From Lactuca virosa (Eukaryota; Streptophyta; Magnoliopsida; Asterales; Asteraceae), in the NCBI GenBank assembly GCA_928212115.1, contig CAKMRJ010001112.1, forward strand, positions 411,482,076-411,546,075: a stretch of DNA of 64,000 nt, read 5' to 3'. Positions 1 to 10,712 of the stretch are shown here, piece after piece. Every line of letters begins with the position of its first letter. Position 1 is the stretch's first letter. The notes beneath the pieces are model-generated. The model was not told where the DNA came from and did no database searches. It saw nothing but the letters and a program-made list of their open reading frames with translations. Made by a program: the position numbers and the translations under genes.

Positions 1-409
1 GGAATCATGTTAGATCACTAGATTAAGTAAGATGTCAACTTTTTAGGGCTAGAAACACTTACAATGTTGAAGATCAAGAAGAAAAGTCGATGATACTTGA
101 GAGAGAATTGAGTTTTGGATCTTGAAATTGTGAAAAGTGATAAATAATGACTAAGTGTCATATTTATACCCTCTTTTAGGGTTTACGGCCGTACACACCT
201 TTGTTTAGGCCGTAAACTCCAAACTCTTGGAGTTTTGGAATTTTATTGTTGCACAATAAACCCTAGGGCATCCTCTCTCCTGATATCTCCTGAAGTACTA
301 ACTTAAAAATACTCAAACTTATTCCAAAAAGCTTGAAAGTTAGCAGAAACTGTTTTTGACTTCTATTGAATTGAAGGGTTGTACAGAATAGAAATTTCGG
401 GTTGTCACA
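1..409 (-). mobile_element. 5' LTR of a minus-strand retrotransposon, cut by the window edge
   Basis: On the minus strand the segment opens TGTGACAACCCG, a common start for plant gypsy LTRs, exactly where the copia RNase H reading frame is interrupted after its STEDEYR motif. A TATA box and an R/U5-like stretch follow in the same direction, so this end is probably the 5' LTR and the element body lies to the left, outside the window. Two arms of TTTACGGCC and GGCCGTAAA (about 181-192 and 207-220) lie just upstream of the TATA box. The superfamily is inferred only from the LTR start. Confidence 0.6.
161..171 (-). promoter_or_regulatory. TATA box of the left-edge LTR
   Basis: The minus strand reads GGTATAAATATG here, about 240 bases from the LTR start. 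This is a typical U3 promoter position. Confidence 0.5.
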
Positions 410-794
410 ACGATACTCATCCTCTGTGGAAGATCTAGAAACAATGTATTGTTTCTTGCTCTTCCAAGAAATGAGAGACTCTCTAAGAAACATGTAAAAT
501 CCGGTGGTAGATTTTCGATTATGACGATCGACATCCCAATCAGCATCACTATAGGCACGCAACTCAAGAGATGATATCGAGGGAAACAAGAGGGTCTGAA
601 AACTGAGTGCCACAAAGATATCTCAAAATATGAAGAACAACGCCTCAATGAACATAAGTAGGAGCAGTAACAAACTGACTGACAACATGAACAACATGAG
701 CAATGTCCGGACGAGTAACTGTGAGATATACCAAACTTCCCATGATAGTCCGGTAAAGATTCAGATCGGATAAAAGAACACCATCAATAGGAAA
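410..794 (-). pseudogene. copia RNase H remnant
   Basis: The minus-strand frame contains LRAYSDADWD, STTGFYMFL, SLISWKSKKQ and SRSSTEDEYR, the conserved blocks of copia RNase H that normally read SDADW, STTGY, SWKSKKQ and SSxEAEY. The frame then runs directly into LTR sequence at 409, so the C-terminal part is lost. Between 614 and 794 the link to reverse transcriptase (blocks MGSLVYLTVTRPDIA and VSQFV) survives in another frame with internal stops. Not functional. Confidence 0.8.
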
Positions 795-1589
795 CTACTG
801 TGCATTGGTTTCAAGAGGAGTATGTACAGTCCGATTGTCAAAGAGGCCCGCCCATGTAAACAAGTCAGATATATATTTAGTCTGAAAAAGAAGATATCTT
901 TTCTTAGACTGAGCTACCTCAATACCCAAGAAATAACATAGCAAGCCCAAATCCTTTGTAGCAAATCGATGAGATAGATCATGTTTCAAAGACTCAATAC
1001 CACCATGGTCATCACCGGTAATAATGATGTCATCCACATATAAGGAAAAAAGAATTCGTCCTGCGCTTGAGCATGTAATAAAAGAAGCCGGATCATGATT
1101 AATATAAACAAATCCAAGAGAGTTAATCACTTTGGATAATTTCTGAAACCAAACACGAGGTGCTTGCTTGAGACCATACAAAGCTTTGCGAAGCCGACAA
1201 ACCTCACCCGACTGATGTTGAATTCTTGTGGGAGGAGACATATAAACCTCTTTATGGAGATCACCATTCAAAAAAGCATTTTTGACATCCATTTGAAAGA
1301 TCTTCCATTGTCGAACAGATACAACTGTAATCATAGTACGTATTGTCGTCATCTTTGCTACTGGGGAAAAAGTATCCTCAAAGTCAAAACCGTACTGTTG
1401 AGAATACCCTTTTGCTACAAGGCGGGTCTTGTATCGCTCAACAGACCCATCATATTTTGTTTTTATCTTGTACACCCAATGAAAACTAATCGTATCTTTC
1501 CCAGGAGGAAAGGAAACCAAATCCCATGTATGAGTCTGATGAAGAGCAGTGAGTTCCTCTACCATAGCATTCTGCCAAAGAGGATCCAA
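795..1589 (-). pseudogene. copia reverse transcriptase domain
   Basis: This open stretch of 264 codons matches the copia reverse transcriptase family (RVT_2 type). Visible blocks are WVYKIKTKYDGSVERYK near residue 39, RLVAKGYSQQYGFDFEDTF, QMDVKNAFLNGDL, LYGLKQAPRVWF and the catalytic SLYVDDIIITG near residue 185. The two aspartates of YVDD are intact, unlike in the three gypsy reverse transcriptases of this window. It ends at a TAG after TNAQ, where an intact polyprotein would read on, so it is a fragment of a dead polyprotein. Confidence 0.9.
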
Positions 1590-1636
1590 TACAACTTCTC
1601 TATACGATTGAGGTTCAGATAAATTGTGGATGCTCG

Positions 1637-2310
1637 CTATAAATGAAGCAAATGATCCTTAGTATTTAGAGTAGGAAAAATCTGGAAGTTTAGTGGATTA
1701 ATAGGACGAGTAGACCTCTTGAGGGGTAGTGGAGGTGGGTCTTCAATCTCAACAGACGAAGTTGCGGACTCAGGAGAAGTCAATGAACTCTCTGAAGATG
1801 GGGACGTGTCCTGAGTTGGAGGATTAGGTGGCAAAGATGAATCTCGAGTCTCTGTATCCTCATCAAAAGGATCAATATATACAGAAGATCTGACTTCGTT
1901 ACATTATGGGTTGTAGCAGGAATCAAGTAGAAGGGAATATGTTCCAAAAAGGTGACATTCTGGGAAACATATAACTTCTGATTCACAGGATCATAGCAAC
2001 GATATCCTTTATGTCCAACACCATACCCCAAGAATACACAAATAACAGATTTTGGTCCCAACTTGTTCCTCTAAACATGAGGACGAAGAACAAAACACGT
2101 ACATCCAAAAAATCGTAGAGAAGAGTAGTCTGGTAAGTGGCCATATAGCTTCTCAAAAGGAGAAAATTTTGAATTCAATGTAGTAGGATTACGGTTAATC
2201 ACATAAATAACAGTCAAGACTGCATCTCCCCAAAAGGCATTAGGAACCTGCACATACAAGAGCAATGAGCGGGCTATCTCAACAATATGACGGTGTTTTC
2301 GTTCCGCCAC
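1637..2310 (-). pseudogene. copia integrase C-terminal part and linker
   Basis: Two overlapping minus-strand frames hold the C-terminal half of copia integrase. The first has AERKHRHIVEIARSLL, which carries the third acidic residue of the DDE triad in the form AERKHR, then NPTTLNSKFSPFEKLYG and LRFFGCTCFV. The second has CVFLGYGVGHKGYRCYDP, the GY block that typically follows. A serine/threonine-rich linker comes last (SPSSESSLTSPE). A frameshift near 2065 separates the two frames. Confidence 0.75.
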
Positions 2311-2786
2311 ACCATTTTGTTGAGGAGTATCAGTACACGATGATTGGTGTATGGTACCATCAGAAGAAAGTAACTGAGTAAACTCATTAGAGGTATATTC
2401 GCCCCTAAGTCACACCTGAAGCACTTTATCACAACTGAATGTCGAGTTTTAACATGATATCTAAAATCTTTGTAAATGCCAAAGAAATCAAATCTACGTT
2501 TCATAAGATAAACCCAGGTATAGCGAGTATAATCATCTATAAAGGATACATAATAGGCCGACCCATCCTTTGTGGATACTGGTGCAGGGCCCTCCACATC
2601 ATAATGAATAATATCAAATGTAGCAATAGAGCAAGACATATTTTTCTTGAAAGGTAAAGCAATGAATTTTGCCAGTTTACAACCACCACAATCAGAATTA
2701 TCACAAGTGTTCAAATCACCCAAAACACCACTAGAAGCTAGAAACTCAAACGTGATACAGATGCATGTCCAAAACGATAATGCCAA
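2274..2786 (-). pseudogene. copia integrase zinc-binding and core domain
   Basis: Blocks visible are CGGCKLAKFIALPF (the HHCC zinc-binding end), IIHYDVEGPAPVS (first catalytic Asp), YYVSFIDDYTRYTWVYLM, and RCDLGANI, which stands where RSDxGGEF normally gives the second Asp. The frame is disturbed from about residue 130 onward. The order protease, integrase, reverse transcriptase confirms the copia type. Confidence 0.8.
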
Positions 2787-2794
2787 AGATAAAA

Positions 2795-3262
2795 CTAAAA
2801 AGACAAATGACTCAAATGAAAAGATGACAAATCAATGTTTGAGGCAGCAACAACGGACACTTTGAGAACCTCCAACACATAAAGTTCACCCACCCTACGG
2901 CCGATCCCAATCACCTTCTGAGTGTATTGGTCCTGTATAACACATACAAAATCAGAAAAGAACACCCAATTACCAGACCTACACAATTGGTTGACCGAAA
3001 CAAGATTCAAAGTGAGTTTGGAAATGTAATAAACATCAGGGAGAGACATGTGAGGAATAGAAACAGACCCAACACCCTTAACTATCATAGATATATCACT
3101 GGCATACATAATAGAGATATATGACATGCATGACAAAGAAGTAAACGATGACAAATAAGGAGACATGTGATGGGTTGCACCAGAATCTAAGATCCACAAA
3201 GATGAAGGTATTCCTGAGGTACCGGATGAAGTAGGAATAGAATACGACATAGATGCATACAT
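2795..3262 (-). pseudogene. copia aspartic protease and pre-integrase region
   Basis: The minus-strand frame has WILDSGATHHMSP about 25 residues in. DSGA is the catalytic triad of the retroviral-type protease, and DSGATxHM is the copia form. Downstream VKGVGSVSIPHMSLPDVYYI matches the usual protease flank, and LYVLEV marks the beginning of the GAG-pre-integrase domain. The open frame is short and separated from gag by a shift near 3260. Confidence 0.85.
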
Positions 3263-4254
3263 GGGAGTAGGATTGGTGGAAAAATACTATCTGAAACTCT
3301 CAAAAACCTTTGGATCCAATGCAGAAGGCGGCATGTTGCCAACTGACTCAGTGCAACTGATGGAGCAGCAGTAACAACAAACTGTGGAGGATGAGGTATC
3401 CACAGAGAAACACTAAAAGAACGTGGATGAAACTTCTGCTGACCAGATCTATGTTGTTGTCCCGACTGAGTCGGACCAGATTCACCCTTGTTAACTAACA
3501 ATGGACATTGAGCTTTCTAATGATTTTTCTGTTTGTAGAAGGAACATTCATCATAAGCAACCCTTGGATTTTGACGAGACTGATTAGTGGAAACAACAAG
3601 CATAGCAGGAGTGGAGATTGCTTTAGACCCTTTATCCGTGTGAGACTTGATACAAATCTCTTCAAAAATCAGCTCATGGACAATAGAATCCACTGCGGGA
3701 AGAGGGGAACGATGAATATTCGTTCCACGTACGCCTTCAAAATCAGAACGCAACGCCATCAAAATTTGAACCAAACATTGATCTTCCCTCCTAACAATAT
3801 AAGGCTAAACATCTTTCAATTCTTTAGATTCAGTAAGAGCCAACTGATCCCATAAATCAGACATAGCAGAATAGAATTCTTCAATACTCATATCATTTTG
3901 CTGAAGGGCACGAATGTCATATTCTAAATGATATTGTTTAGAAAAAATTGGAGTGAGTATACAGTCTCTTCAAATGGTTCCACACTTCCCTTGCTGTTTC
4001 ATATTTAACCAATTGCATACCAATAGACTGAGTAATATCCAAGTGATGACCTTGGAGTTATCAGTCTCCTAAGTATCAACCAACAAATCGAAAATTTCAG
4101 CTTGAGGCACTGAAGGTTTGGTTTTAGTCCTAGTGACATAGCCCCATATATTCTTTCAACGAAGGAAATTCTTCATAACATAGCTCCAATATGTGTAATT
4201 CTTTTCATCTAATAGAGTACTAATTGACTGAAGGGAATCTTCCTTTCCAGTCAT
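3187..4254 (-). pseudogene. copia gag
   Basis: The start codon is the ATG at complement 4252-4254, giving MTGKEDSLQSI and then NYTYWSYVMKNFL, a UBN2-type copia Gag start. The frame then meets stops and shifts. Recognisable later blocks are MSIEEFYSAMSDLWDQL and LMALRSDFEGVRG. The zinc knuckle near 3525 reads CSFYKQKNH: the second cysteine is replaced by tyrosine and a stop follows directly. Gag is therefore dead. Confidence 0.75.
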
Positions 4255-4509
4255 GATGGCAACAGAAAAATAATGACAATAATGGACAAGCAATCAGTGA
4301 ACAAGAACAACAAACCAGCAGAAGCAACCAATCGAGCAGCAAGAACTCGAACAACAAACCCTAGAATCCGAACAGCAACAACAAACTAACAGCAACAAAA
4401 AGTGAACATCAGTAGCAAACGAACATCAAACGAATCAGCTACAGTAACCCAAAAAAAATCGCGTCACAGATGACTGTTACAAAACCTCCTAACAACGTAT
4501 CAAACATCT

Positions 4510-4521
4510 GCTCTAATACCA
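4510..4521 (-). other. Primer binding site, initiator tRNA-Met type
   Basis: The complement reads TGGTATTAGAGC, one mismatch from the standard plant copia site TGGTATCAGAGC. It lies immediately inside the LTR edge at 4522. Confidence 0.75.
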
Positions 4522-4830
4522 TGATAATTGATTCATATGATTAATGAAAGAGAGAGATTACAAGGTTCTTGAAAAACATGAAAACAAAGAACAACAAGAT
4601 GGGAAATATAAAGGCAAGCTGAGCCAACCCTAACCCTAATGAGCTTATAATAAACATATACTTGCTAATAGTTGATGCATTGTGATAGAATATGTTGATT
4701 TTCAATCCCAATCTTTATCACTGTCTTAGTCTCAATAGATCACCACCTCAGCTTCTTTCGTTATAGACAAAAATCACTAATCTTGCTTTGAGATTTTCTA
4801 GTTGATTACAAGAATTATGTTAGAATTGGC
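4522..4830 (-). repeat. 5' LTR piece of the copia element
   Basis: The LTR starts with TG (plus-strand coordinates) next to the primer binding site. A TATA-like CTTTATATTTCC is read on the minus strand near 4600. No matching far end such as CAATTATCA is found before the A-run at 4831, so the outer edge is approximate and may be truncated. Confidence 0.45.
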
Positions 4831-4847
4831 AAAAAAAAAAAATATGG

Positions 4848-5003
4848 AGTGAATTTGTTATGGATATTAAAAACATTTTGGTAGAACGTCGTAGATATTA
4901 AAGTATTGTAATGTTTTATTATTTAAGTGAATTTGTTATGGATATTAAAAGCACTTTGGTAGAATGTTATAGATATTAAAGTATGGTAATGTTTTATTAT
5001 TTA
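4848..5003. repeat. Two-copy 78-bp tandem duplication
   Basis: AGTGAATTTGTTATGGAT starts at 4848 and again at 4926. The two 78-bp copies differ at only a few positions. No coding content. Confidence 0.85.
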
Positions 5004-5832
5004 GGATGTAATTATTTATGAATCGAGACCAAGAACAAGAACCACATGGAATGGCACCCTGATTCCAAACTCGCAACTCCATTCCAAAGGTGAAACCATC
5101 CAAGGAATTACAAAGAGCCGAAGAGAAGCACTAGCAGTAGCGTTTTCAAAGGGGAAAAAACATTTCTAATTCTATTAATAAACACTAAATTACAAAAAAG
5201 AAAAGTGCCAATCGGCAAAATTCATTTATGAGAGACATTAGCAAAAATTCCAACAATTAGAAAATATCAAAGTTTTCATCCATGTTGTTTCATTATTAAT
5301 TTGCCTATGCAAAATTAAATTTGCAAAATTCGATTACGATTATAACGAAAAAAAGGAAAAGTAGTCCATACAATAAGTTTCAATGCAATTAAGAAAGTCA
5401 TAGTTAATCTAAAAATTTTACCTACTAGGTTTGAACTAAAATACAAGCCAAGTAGCCAATTAAACAAGTTTTATGCCAGATTGAATTAGCAGAATATTTT
5501 TACCCACGAAACCAAATTGACGTAATAGCAAATTCACATACAATGAACCTTGAAAATTCTACACTATAAATTGCAAACATTACTACATCAATTTGATTGA
5601 ATCTTTGAACTTTTTTTCTATATAGACAAAATAAAGTACAACATGAAATCAAGTTCAACTGATAAAAATATGAAACGATATTAGATTTGGGTAAGCATAA
5701 AATTTCACACATTTCACAAATTTAAAAACCGAATAAACTCAACACATATCTACAATATAGTCAATAACAAACAAAATGTGTCCTAGGTGAAGCAACAAAC
5801 AAAAAACACAAACATTTTTTTTGTATCTGCTT
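5004..5832. other. Gene-free AT-rich spacer
   Basis: No open frame with recognisable domains, no repeat structure and no RNA gene was seen. It ends at the truncated edge of the family A gypsy remnant. Confidence 0.6.
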
Positions 5833-5837
5833 TGTGG

Positions 5838-6297
5838 AGTTACAGGAGGCCGCTAGGCGGCGGGAGATTGAGTTGGAGCTCCAGACGAGGGAATAGAGGC
5901 AGGCTCGGTTGCAGTCGCAGCCTGTGACGAAGCGGTTTAAGGTCGTCGATGTGAGATCTGGGAATCGGCGGGGCCGCACTTGTGGTAAGCGAGGCAAAGT
6001 TCAGGAGGGTTCATGTCGATCTACTTCTGGGTGCCACAAATGTGGCAAAGATGGACATTATGCCAATGACTATCGCTAACATGTCCCCGCACACCAGGAT
6101 CTATTATCACTGTGAGCAGGTTGGCTATATTAAGGCCAACTGTCCTTTGCTCGAGGCGGGACTGGCGCAGGCTCCAGTGCCAGCTACTTTGAGGATCACC
6201 AATGGGCAAAAGGGTAGGACAGTGCCCCCGAGGGCTCGACGTCGTACTTTTCAGCTCACGGCATAGGAGGCCAAGGTGGCGCCAAACGTCGTTACTG
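5838..6297 (+). pseudogene. Family A copy 1 gag C-terminus with zinc knuckles
   Basis: Plus-strand frames contain CHKCGKDGHYANDY, a CX2CX4HX4C knuckle whose last cysteine has become tyrosine, and YYHCEQVGYIKANCPLL, a second knuckle whose first cysteine has become tyrosine and whose histidine position also reads tyrosine. The basic, arginine-rich stretch before them is interrupted by an in-frame TAG near 5892. The segment ends at a putative splice donor CTG|GTATGT at 6298. Confidence 0.7.
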
Positions 6298-6361
6298 GTA
6301 TGTTTCCATTTACTATTATGTCGATTATATTTCGGTATGCTTATGTTTATGTTTCGGATAG
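6298..6361 (+). other. Putative 64-nt intron between gag and protease (family A copy 1)
   Basis: The segment starts GTATGT and ends GATAG. Joining its flanks gives VVTG|TFLVN, the expected Gag-Pol continuation, whereas reading through it shifts the frame by one base into stops. The same segment with conserved ends is at 18763-18826 and, on the minus strand, 38841-38900. Splicing is inferred, not shown. Confidence 0.55.
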
Positions 6362-7050
6362 GTACTTTCTTAGTGAATTATTTGCCTGTCTTGAGTAATT
6401 TGACTCAGGCGTGAGTCGGTCCTTTGTGTCTTGATATTTTAGTAGGGGTTTTGGTATGACCCTTAACAAGTTGGAGCGTCCGTTTCGGGTTTCTATCGCC
6501 AACGAACATGGGATTTCTGCATCCAGAGTGTATCAATGTTGTGTTCTGGAGACTTTCGGTGTGCCTTATCCGATTTATTTGATTCCTATTCCCATGGGGG
6601 ATGTATGGTTGGTAGTGGGGATGGATTGGCCTAGCAGGTTCGGTGTTATGATAAACTGTGGGGGTCAACAAATGATAGTTCGAACCCCAAGTGGGGGAGA
6701 ACTGGTTATCTACAGAGAGGGTACCAGGTTTGGGTCAGGGTTTTGTTTGGCGGCCAAGGCTCGACAGTACATTCAACATGGTTGTATGGGTTATCTTGCC
6801 TATGTGGTTGATACACTGGTTGTGGAGCAGACATCGGTTGTGCATGTCCCAGTTGTCAGGGAGTTTGTTGATGTCTTTCCGAAGGAGTTACCCGGTGTCC
6901 CTCCCGAGAGGCAGGTTGAGTTCAGGATTAACCTAGTGCCAGGTGCGACTCCTATTTCCAATGCGTCGTACCGTTTGGCACCGCTCGAGATGCAGGAGTT
7001 GTCCTCTCAAATTCAGGAGCTGTTAGGCAAGCAGTTCATTAGAACGAGCT
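6362..7050 (+). pseudogene. Family A copy 1 protease and start of reverse transcriptase
   Basis: After the putative intron, the protease active-site region at 6390-6430 still reads DSG in one frame, but a one-base deletion and a TAA lie just before it. The open stretch 6456-7055 then carries MGDVWLVVGMDW (the second conserved protease block, usually GMDWL), [38 protein letters not shown] (the start of gypsy reverse transcriptase) and PLEMQELSSQIQELL. It ends at the deletion junction after KQFIRTS. Confidence 0.8.
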
Positions 7051-7055
7051 GTTAG

Positions 7056-7378
7056 GTGCCGACCGGTTGGATTTGTTGAGTGAGCTCAGTCAAATCCACA
7101 ACACCATCCATGTTTCACAGTTGCGGAAGTGTGTATTAGACGATGAGGCCGTGGTCCCTTCGGATGATATTCAAGTCGATGAGCGCCTGAATTATGTTGA
7201 AAGGCCAGTTGCCATAGTGGAAAGGAAGATGAAGAGTCTGCGCAACAGGGAGATACCTTTGGTAAAGGATAAGTGACAACATCAGAAAGGCTCCGAGTGG
7301 ACCTGGGAGCCGGAGGCAGAGATGCGGGAGCATTATCCTGAGTTGTTCACGATGGCCGACTTTGAGGACAAAGTCTAG
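7056..7378 (+). pseudogene. Family A copy 1 integrase C-terminus with chromodomain-like end
   Basis: Blocks SQIHNTIHVSQLRKCV, PSDDIQVDERLNYVERP and RNREIPLVKDK are the usual linker to the C-terminal chromodomain of plant chromoviruses. After a TGA replacing tryptophan the frame continues with the EWTWEPE and HYPELF blocks and ends at a TAG about 20 bases before the LTR. It is joined directly to reverse transcriptase by an internal deletion. Confidence 0.75.
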
Positions 7379-7650
7379 TTCAACTGGAGGAGAACCGTAA
7401 CATCCCGATGATGAGGTATTTTCGATTTCATCATTTTTATGAATAAATATTACATTTTAGTCCCTGGGTATAAGAAAGAGTGCAAAATGGCCTATAGTGG
7501 CATTTTGGTGATTTTGGGCTATGGGGTAGTATGTTGGGCGTATGTTGTGTATGCTGAGCATACTAGGGTGGACCCTAGTACATTGGGCATACACCTCGTA
7601 CTCAAGGTGTACGTGGAGAAACTCCAAACCCTAAATTTTAGGGTTTTGTC

Positions 7651-7660
7651 CATATATAAG
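7651..7660 (+). promoter_or_regulatory. TATA box of LTR 1
   Basis: CATATATAAG lies about 255 bases from the LTR start and is conserved in LTR 2 (about 25647-25655) and LTR 3 (about 48663-48672). Confidence 0.6.
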
Positions 7661-8744
7661 CACCTTATAGCCTCATTTATCATTCCCTCATCAACCCCCA
7701 TCTTATAAAAACGATCTCTAGCAAACCCTAAGTGAGAAGAGTGGTTTTGAGCTCATATTGTTTGCTTTATGGGTGTTCTTGAAGAAGAAGAAGAAGCTGG
7801 TGCAAGGACCTTGAAGCATGGAAGCAACTTAGATATGGGATTCTTCTCTTGCTTGCGACCTCCAGGAGGTAAAAAGTTCAAAACTTGATCACTCTATCTT
7901 GTAGATCTAGTGATTTCTTCATTTAGGGCATTTTTGGTCCCAAATATGGTGATTCTTGAGAATGACATGCTCTTAACTCAATAAGTCGTCCTTTTAGACC
8001 TTATGAGGCGTCTTGAGTCATAAAAAATGTGGTCTTGATGGTTAGTTTTGTCCATGAATGCTCTAAAAGGTCTTATGTCATTAAGAAGTTGGGTTTGTGT
8101 ATTAAGCACTTAAAGGACATGCAAAGTCATAGAGTTAGAAACTTTATGACTCTTAGTGATATTTTGGCCTTGGATATGAAAGTTGGACGTGAGAGTTTAA
8201 TGCATTAAGCTCTTATTGAGGATTTGGAAAGTCTGAGCGTACGCCCTACATAACCTGGAGTACGCAGCGCGTACGTGGTCAACCACCCTGACTGCAGTCA
8301 AAGCTCGAGTACGCCCCGCGTACGATCCCAGAGTTGACTCGGCTGGGTCGACTTGGCTGGGTTGACTCAGTAGACTTGTTGATTTTGACCAGTTTTCACC
8401 AAGGTTAATTTTGGGGAAATGTTATTAATTTAGAATGCGAAATGTTTTGACATTTAGGATTTGGGTTAAGCCTGTTGTCGGAGCTGGGAGTTATTCAAGC
8501 TGCATTCAGAGTGTGAGGTGAGTTTCCTCACTTTTCTTGTGGGTCGAGGGCACCAGTGCCGACCCCTTGGGTTATGTATCTTGGTATTTAGGATGTTTCT
8601 ATACAATAATAATCGGTAGATATGCATGCTAGTCTATTAACTGGTATATAATTATCTTTTGTTGGATATATGTTATTTGTTATGTGCAGGTCGACATGGT
8701 ATGGTGGGGTTGAGACTATACTTCTTTGTGATGTAAGTCAATAG

Positions 8745-8935
8745 ACCAGGGCATTCCAACCAAAAGGTTGTGGGTCGGGGGCATTCCAATCGGAAGGTTG
8801 TGGGTCGGGGGTAATCCAACCAGGAGGTTGTGGACCCGTTATGTATTGGGCATTCCAACTGTAAGGTTGTGGGTCAGGGCATTCCAACCGTATGTTTGTG
8901 CGCCACGGGTAATCCAACCAGGAGGTTGTGGACCC
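8745..8935 (+). repeat. LTR 1 minisatellite, unit about 30 bp
   Basis: Repeats of the pattern GGCATTCCAACCG, AAGGTTGTGGGTCGG are present about six times with variants such as GGTAATCCAACCAGGAGG. LTR 2 has a shorter version at 26755-26875. Confidence 0.75.
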
Positions 8936-9207
8936 GTTATCTGTTTGATTATATGTTTGTGTGGTGGTACTTTGGGGGAACTCACTAAGCTTTGGCTTTT
9001 AATTTTAGTTGTGGTTTTAGGTACTTCCGAGGATCGTGTGAAGGCGAAGACGTGATCGTACACAACTTCCTGTTTTATCACTTGATCTTGGGGAAAAACT
9101 CTAATTTGAAATAATACCTTGAAAACAATTACAGTTTTGTAAACAATGTTGATGAATGGTTGATTTTCCAAAATTTTATATTTTTTGTGATTTTGAGTGT
9201 TACTAGT

Positions 9208-9220
9208 TGGTATTAGAGCC
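9208..9220 (+). other. Primer binding site of family A, initiator tRNA-Met type
   Basis: TGGTATTAGAGCC, one mismatch from the standard TGGTATCAGAGCC, directly follows LTR 1. Confidence 0.8.
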
Positions 9221-9937
9221 TTGGTTTGAGCGAATTGGAGGAACATATGTGTGAATCCAGGCTCAATAAGGTACTACAATGGTTTTAAAGTGATTTTCAA
9301 AATTGTTTTCAAAAGTAACCAATGAAGAATGCGATGTGTAAGATCAGCCAGAGCCAGTAAGTATACCCCAAGTTACCACCCAATTATTTTTTATTATGTT
9401 TATTATAGAACATCATGCTAGTGATAGGCTAAGGATCTTCAGGAATTGCATGATAGAATTGCCTGATTATATGACGTCTGATAGCCTAGGGTTATTCTTG
9501 AATGAAATTGACATCATTACTGTAGTTGCTTAGTGTATGCATCAAGATTGTACATAACTAAGATTTTATAGTCTGAGAATGTTTGATTTGGCTTTATTTC
9601 CTGTTCCTTGTCTGGTTGTGGGCTTAGGGTAGAATCAAGTATTCGACTGTCTATAGGATCCAATGTTATATATGGTTAGCATACACGAGTGATGTAGGGT
9701 TGGTGGAAGTTTCATGGATGAGTTATATGGGGTTAGCCGGCCAGTTGAGGGATCTTTAGCCTTTTCTCTAGGAAATGAGAATAGTTTGTAGGCGTATCCG
9801 AGTGTGTGCTCTTAGGGTTGGTTTGATGATCTTCTGAGACAAATACGGTTAGGTGCAGAAGGTAGTATGGGCACGTACTACTGGAAGGACAGGAACCACA
9901 CACGTAATAGGGAAGTCCCAACCCCTAGAGTCTGGTT
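9221..9937 (+). other. 5' leader of gypsy family A copy 2
   Basis: Untranslated leader between the primer binding site and gag. No coding domain is seen. It is interrupted at 9938-9942 by the gag-only copia element and resumes at 17495. Confidence 0.6.
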
Positions 9938-9942
9938 GTAGA
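9938..9942. repeat. Target site duplication GTAGA, left
   Basis: Identical to 17495-17499 on the other side of the element. Confidence 0.85.
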
Positions 9943-10699
9943 TGTTGGGTTTTATGTACTCTAACATCCCTATGGTGCACATACAACCCTAATGCTTTGG
10001 ATCTAAGTTTTCTCTAGTTATACATGCAACAAAAAATATCCAAAGCATGAAACCTATAACTAGCGTACAACTTGATATTTGAAACATAAAACAAGTTCGA
10101 CGATTACCTCTTTGTTGTAGCTTGTAGAGTTTTGGCCTTTCAAGAGCTTAGTGCCTCAAATGTTGCACCTCTAATGGAATCACAACACACCATGAACAAA
10201 TGGAGGACTTTGAGAGAGAGGTTAGACACACCAAAAATCGGCTATATTCTTCACGGAATACACTTGTGTCGATTTTAGGGTTTAGGGAATACATATATAG
10301 TGTAGAATTCCAAGAGTCGTATGTAAACCCTAATTCTTACACTTAGTCTTATGATCCAATAACTCATATGGACTAACTCTTCATGGACTCTCACATAAAC
10401 TTAGTGCATCATGGATCAATAACCCAAACCATATGTATCACTGATTTACATAATCAGTCCCCGTTAATTTAATTAGTCTCTTTTGATCACTAAATTAATT
10501 CTTGATCAATACTAATTAAATAATATGATTTCTCAAGTAATATATTATACTTATAACATATTAATAAATCACAAATAACCTCTTTCTCAAATATCCATCC
10601 TATCAAATTGCCCTGGTGAATGCAACCCAAAAGGACCATGCTACTCTCGGGTCAAATACATACCAATTATATTTATGGACTTAGACACATAATCCAACA
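9943..10699 (-). repeat. 3' LTR of the gag-only copia element
   Basis: 757 bp, starts TGTTGGG and ends CCAACA. It aligns with 16727-17494 over its whole length. On the minus strand it is preceded by the polypurine tract at 10700-10712. Confidence 0.9.
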
Positions 10700-10712
10700 G
10701 TCTCCCACTTAG
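10700..10712 (-). other. Polypurine tract
   Basis: The complement reads TAAGTGGGAGAC directly before the LTR start, the normal primer site for plus-strand DNA synthesis. Confidence 0.7.

Larger units (their letters stand above)
410..4830 (-). mobile_element. Ty1/copia retrotransposon, degraded and truncated
   Basis: Minus-strand reading gives, in order, a 5' LTR piece, a primer binding site, gag with a zinc knuckle, protease, integrase, reverse transcriptase and RNase H. Integrase before reverse transcriptase is diagnostic of Ty1/copia. The reading frame is broken in many places by stops and single-base shifts. The 3' end is missing because another retrotransposon (1-409) was inserted in RNase H. 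The outer edge near 4830 is uncertain; I could not find a matching LTR terminus or a target duplication. Confidence 0.85.
5833..7395 (+). mobile_element. Gypsy family A, copy 1: internally deleted remnant
   Basis: Plus-strand internal sequence of a Ty3/gypsy chromovirus-like element. It begins abruptly inside gag (block LQEAARRREIE, compare 18295) and runs through zinc knuckles, protease and the N-terminal part of reverse transcriptase. At about 7050 it jumps directly to the integrase/chromodomain end. Most of reverse transcriptase, RNase H and integrase are missing. It is followed directly by LTR 1. The assignment to a Tekay-like chromovirus is inferred from the domain order and the C-terminal EWTWEPEAEMREHYPELF block. 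Confidence 0.85.
7396..9204 (+). repeat. LTR 1 of gypsy family A
   Basis: Starts CGTAACATCCC (TGTAACATCCC in LTR 2 and LTR 3) and ends near GTGTTAC. It contains a TATA box at about 7652, a GAAGAAGAAGAAG run at 7774-7788, several GTACGC/GCGTAC motifs between 8237 and 8325 and a short tandem-repeat block at 8745-8935. It is followed by a primer binding site, so it works as the 5' LTR for the downstream copy although it is also the 3' LTR of the upstream remnant. Confidence 0.85.

Noticed and set aside
263..613. Chimeric frame joining copia RNase H to other sequence
   Set aside because: The second half reads through the border into the inserted LTR, so the fusion is accidental.
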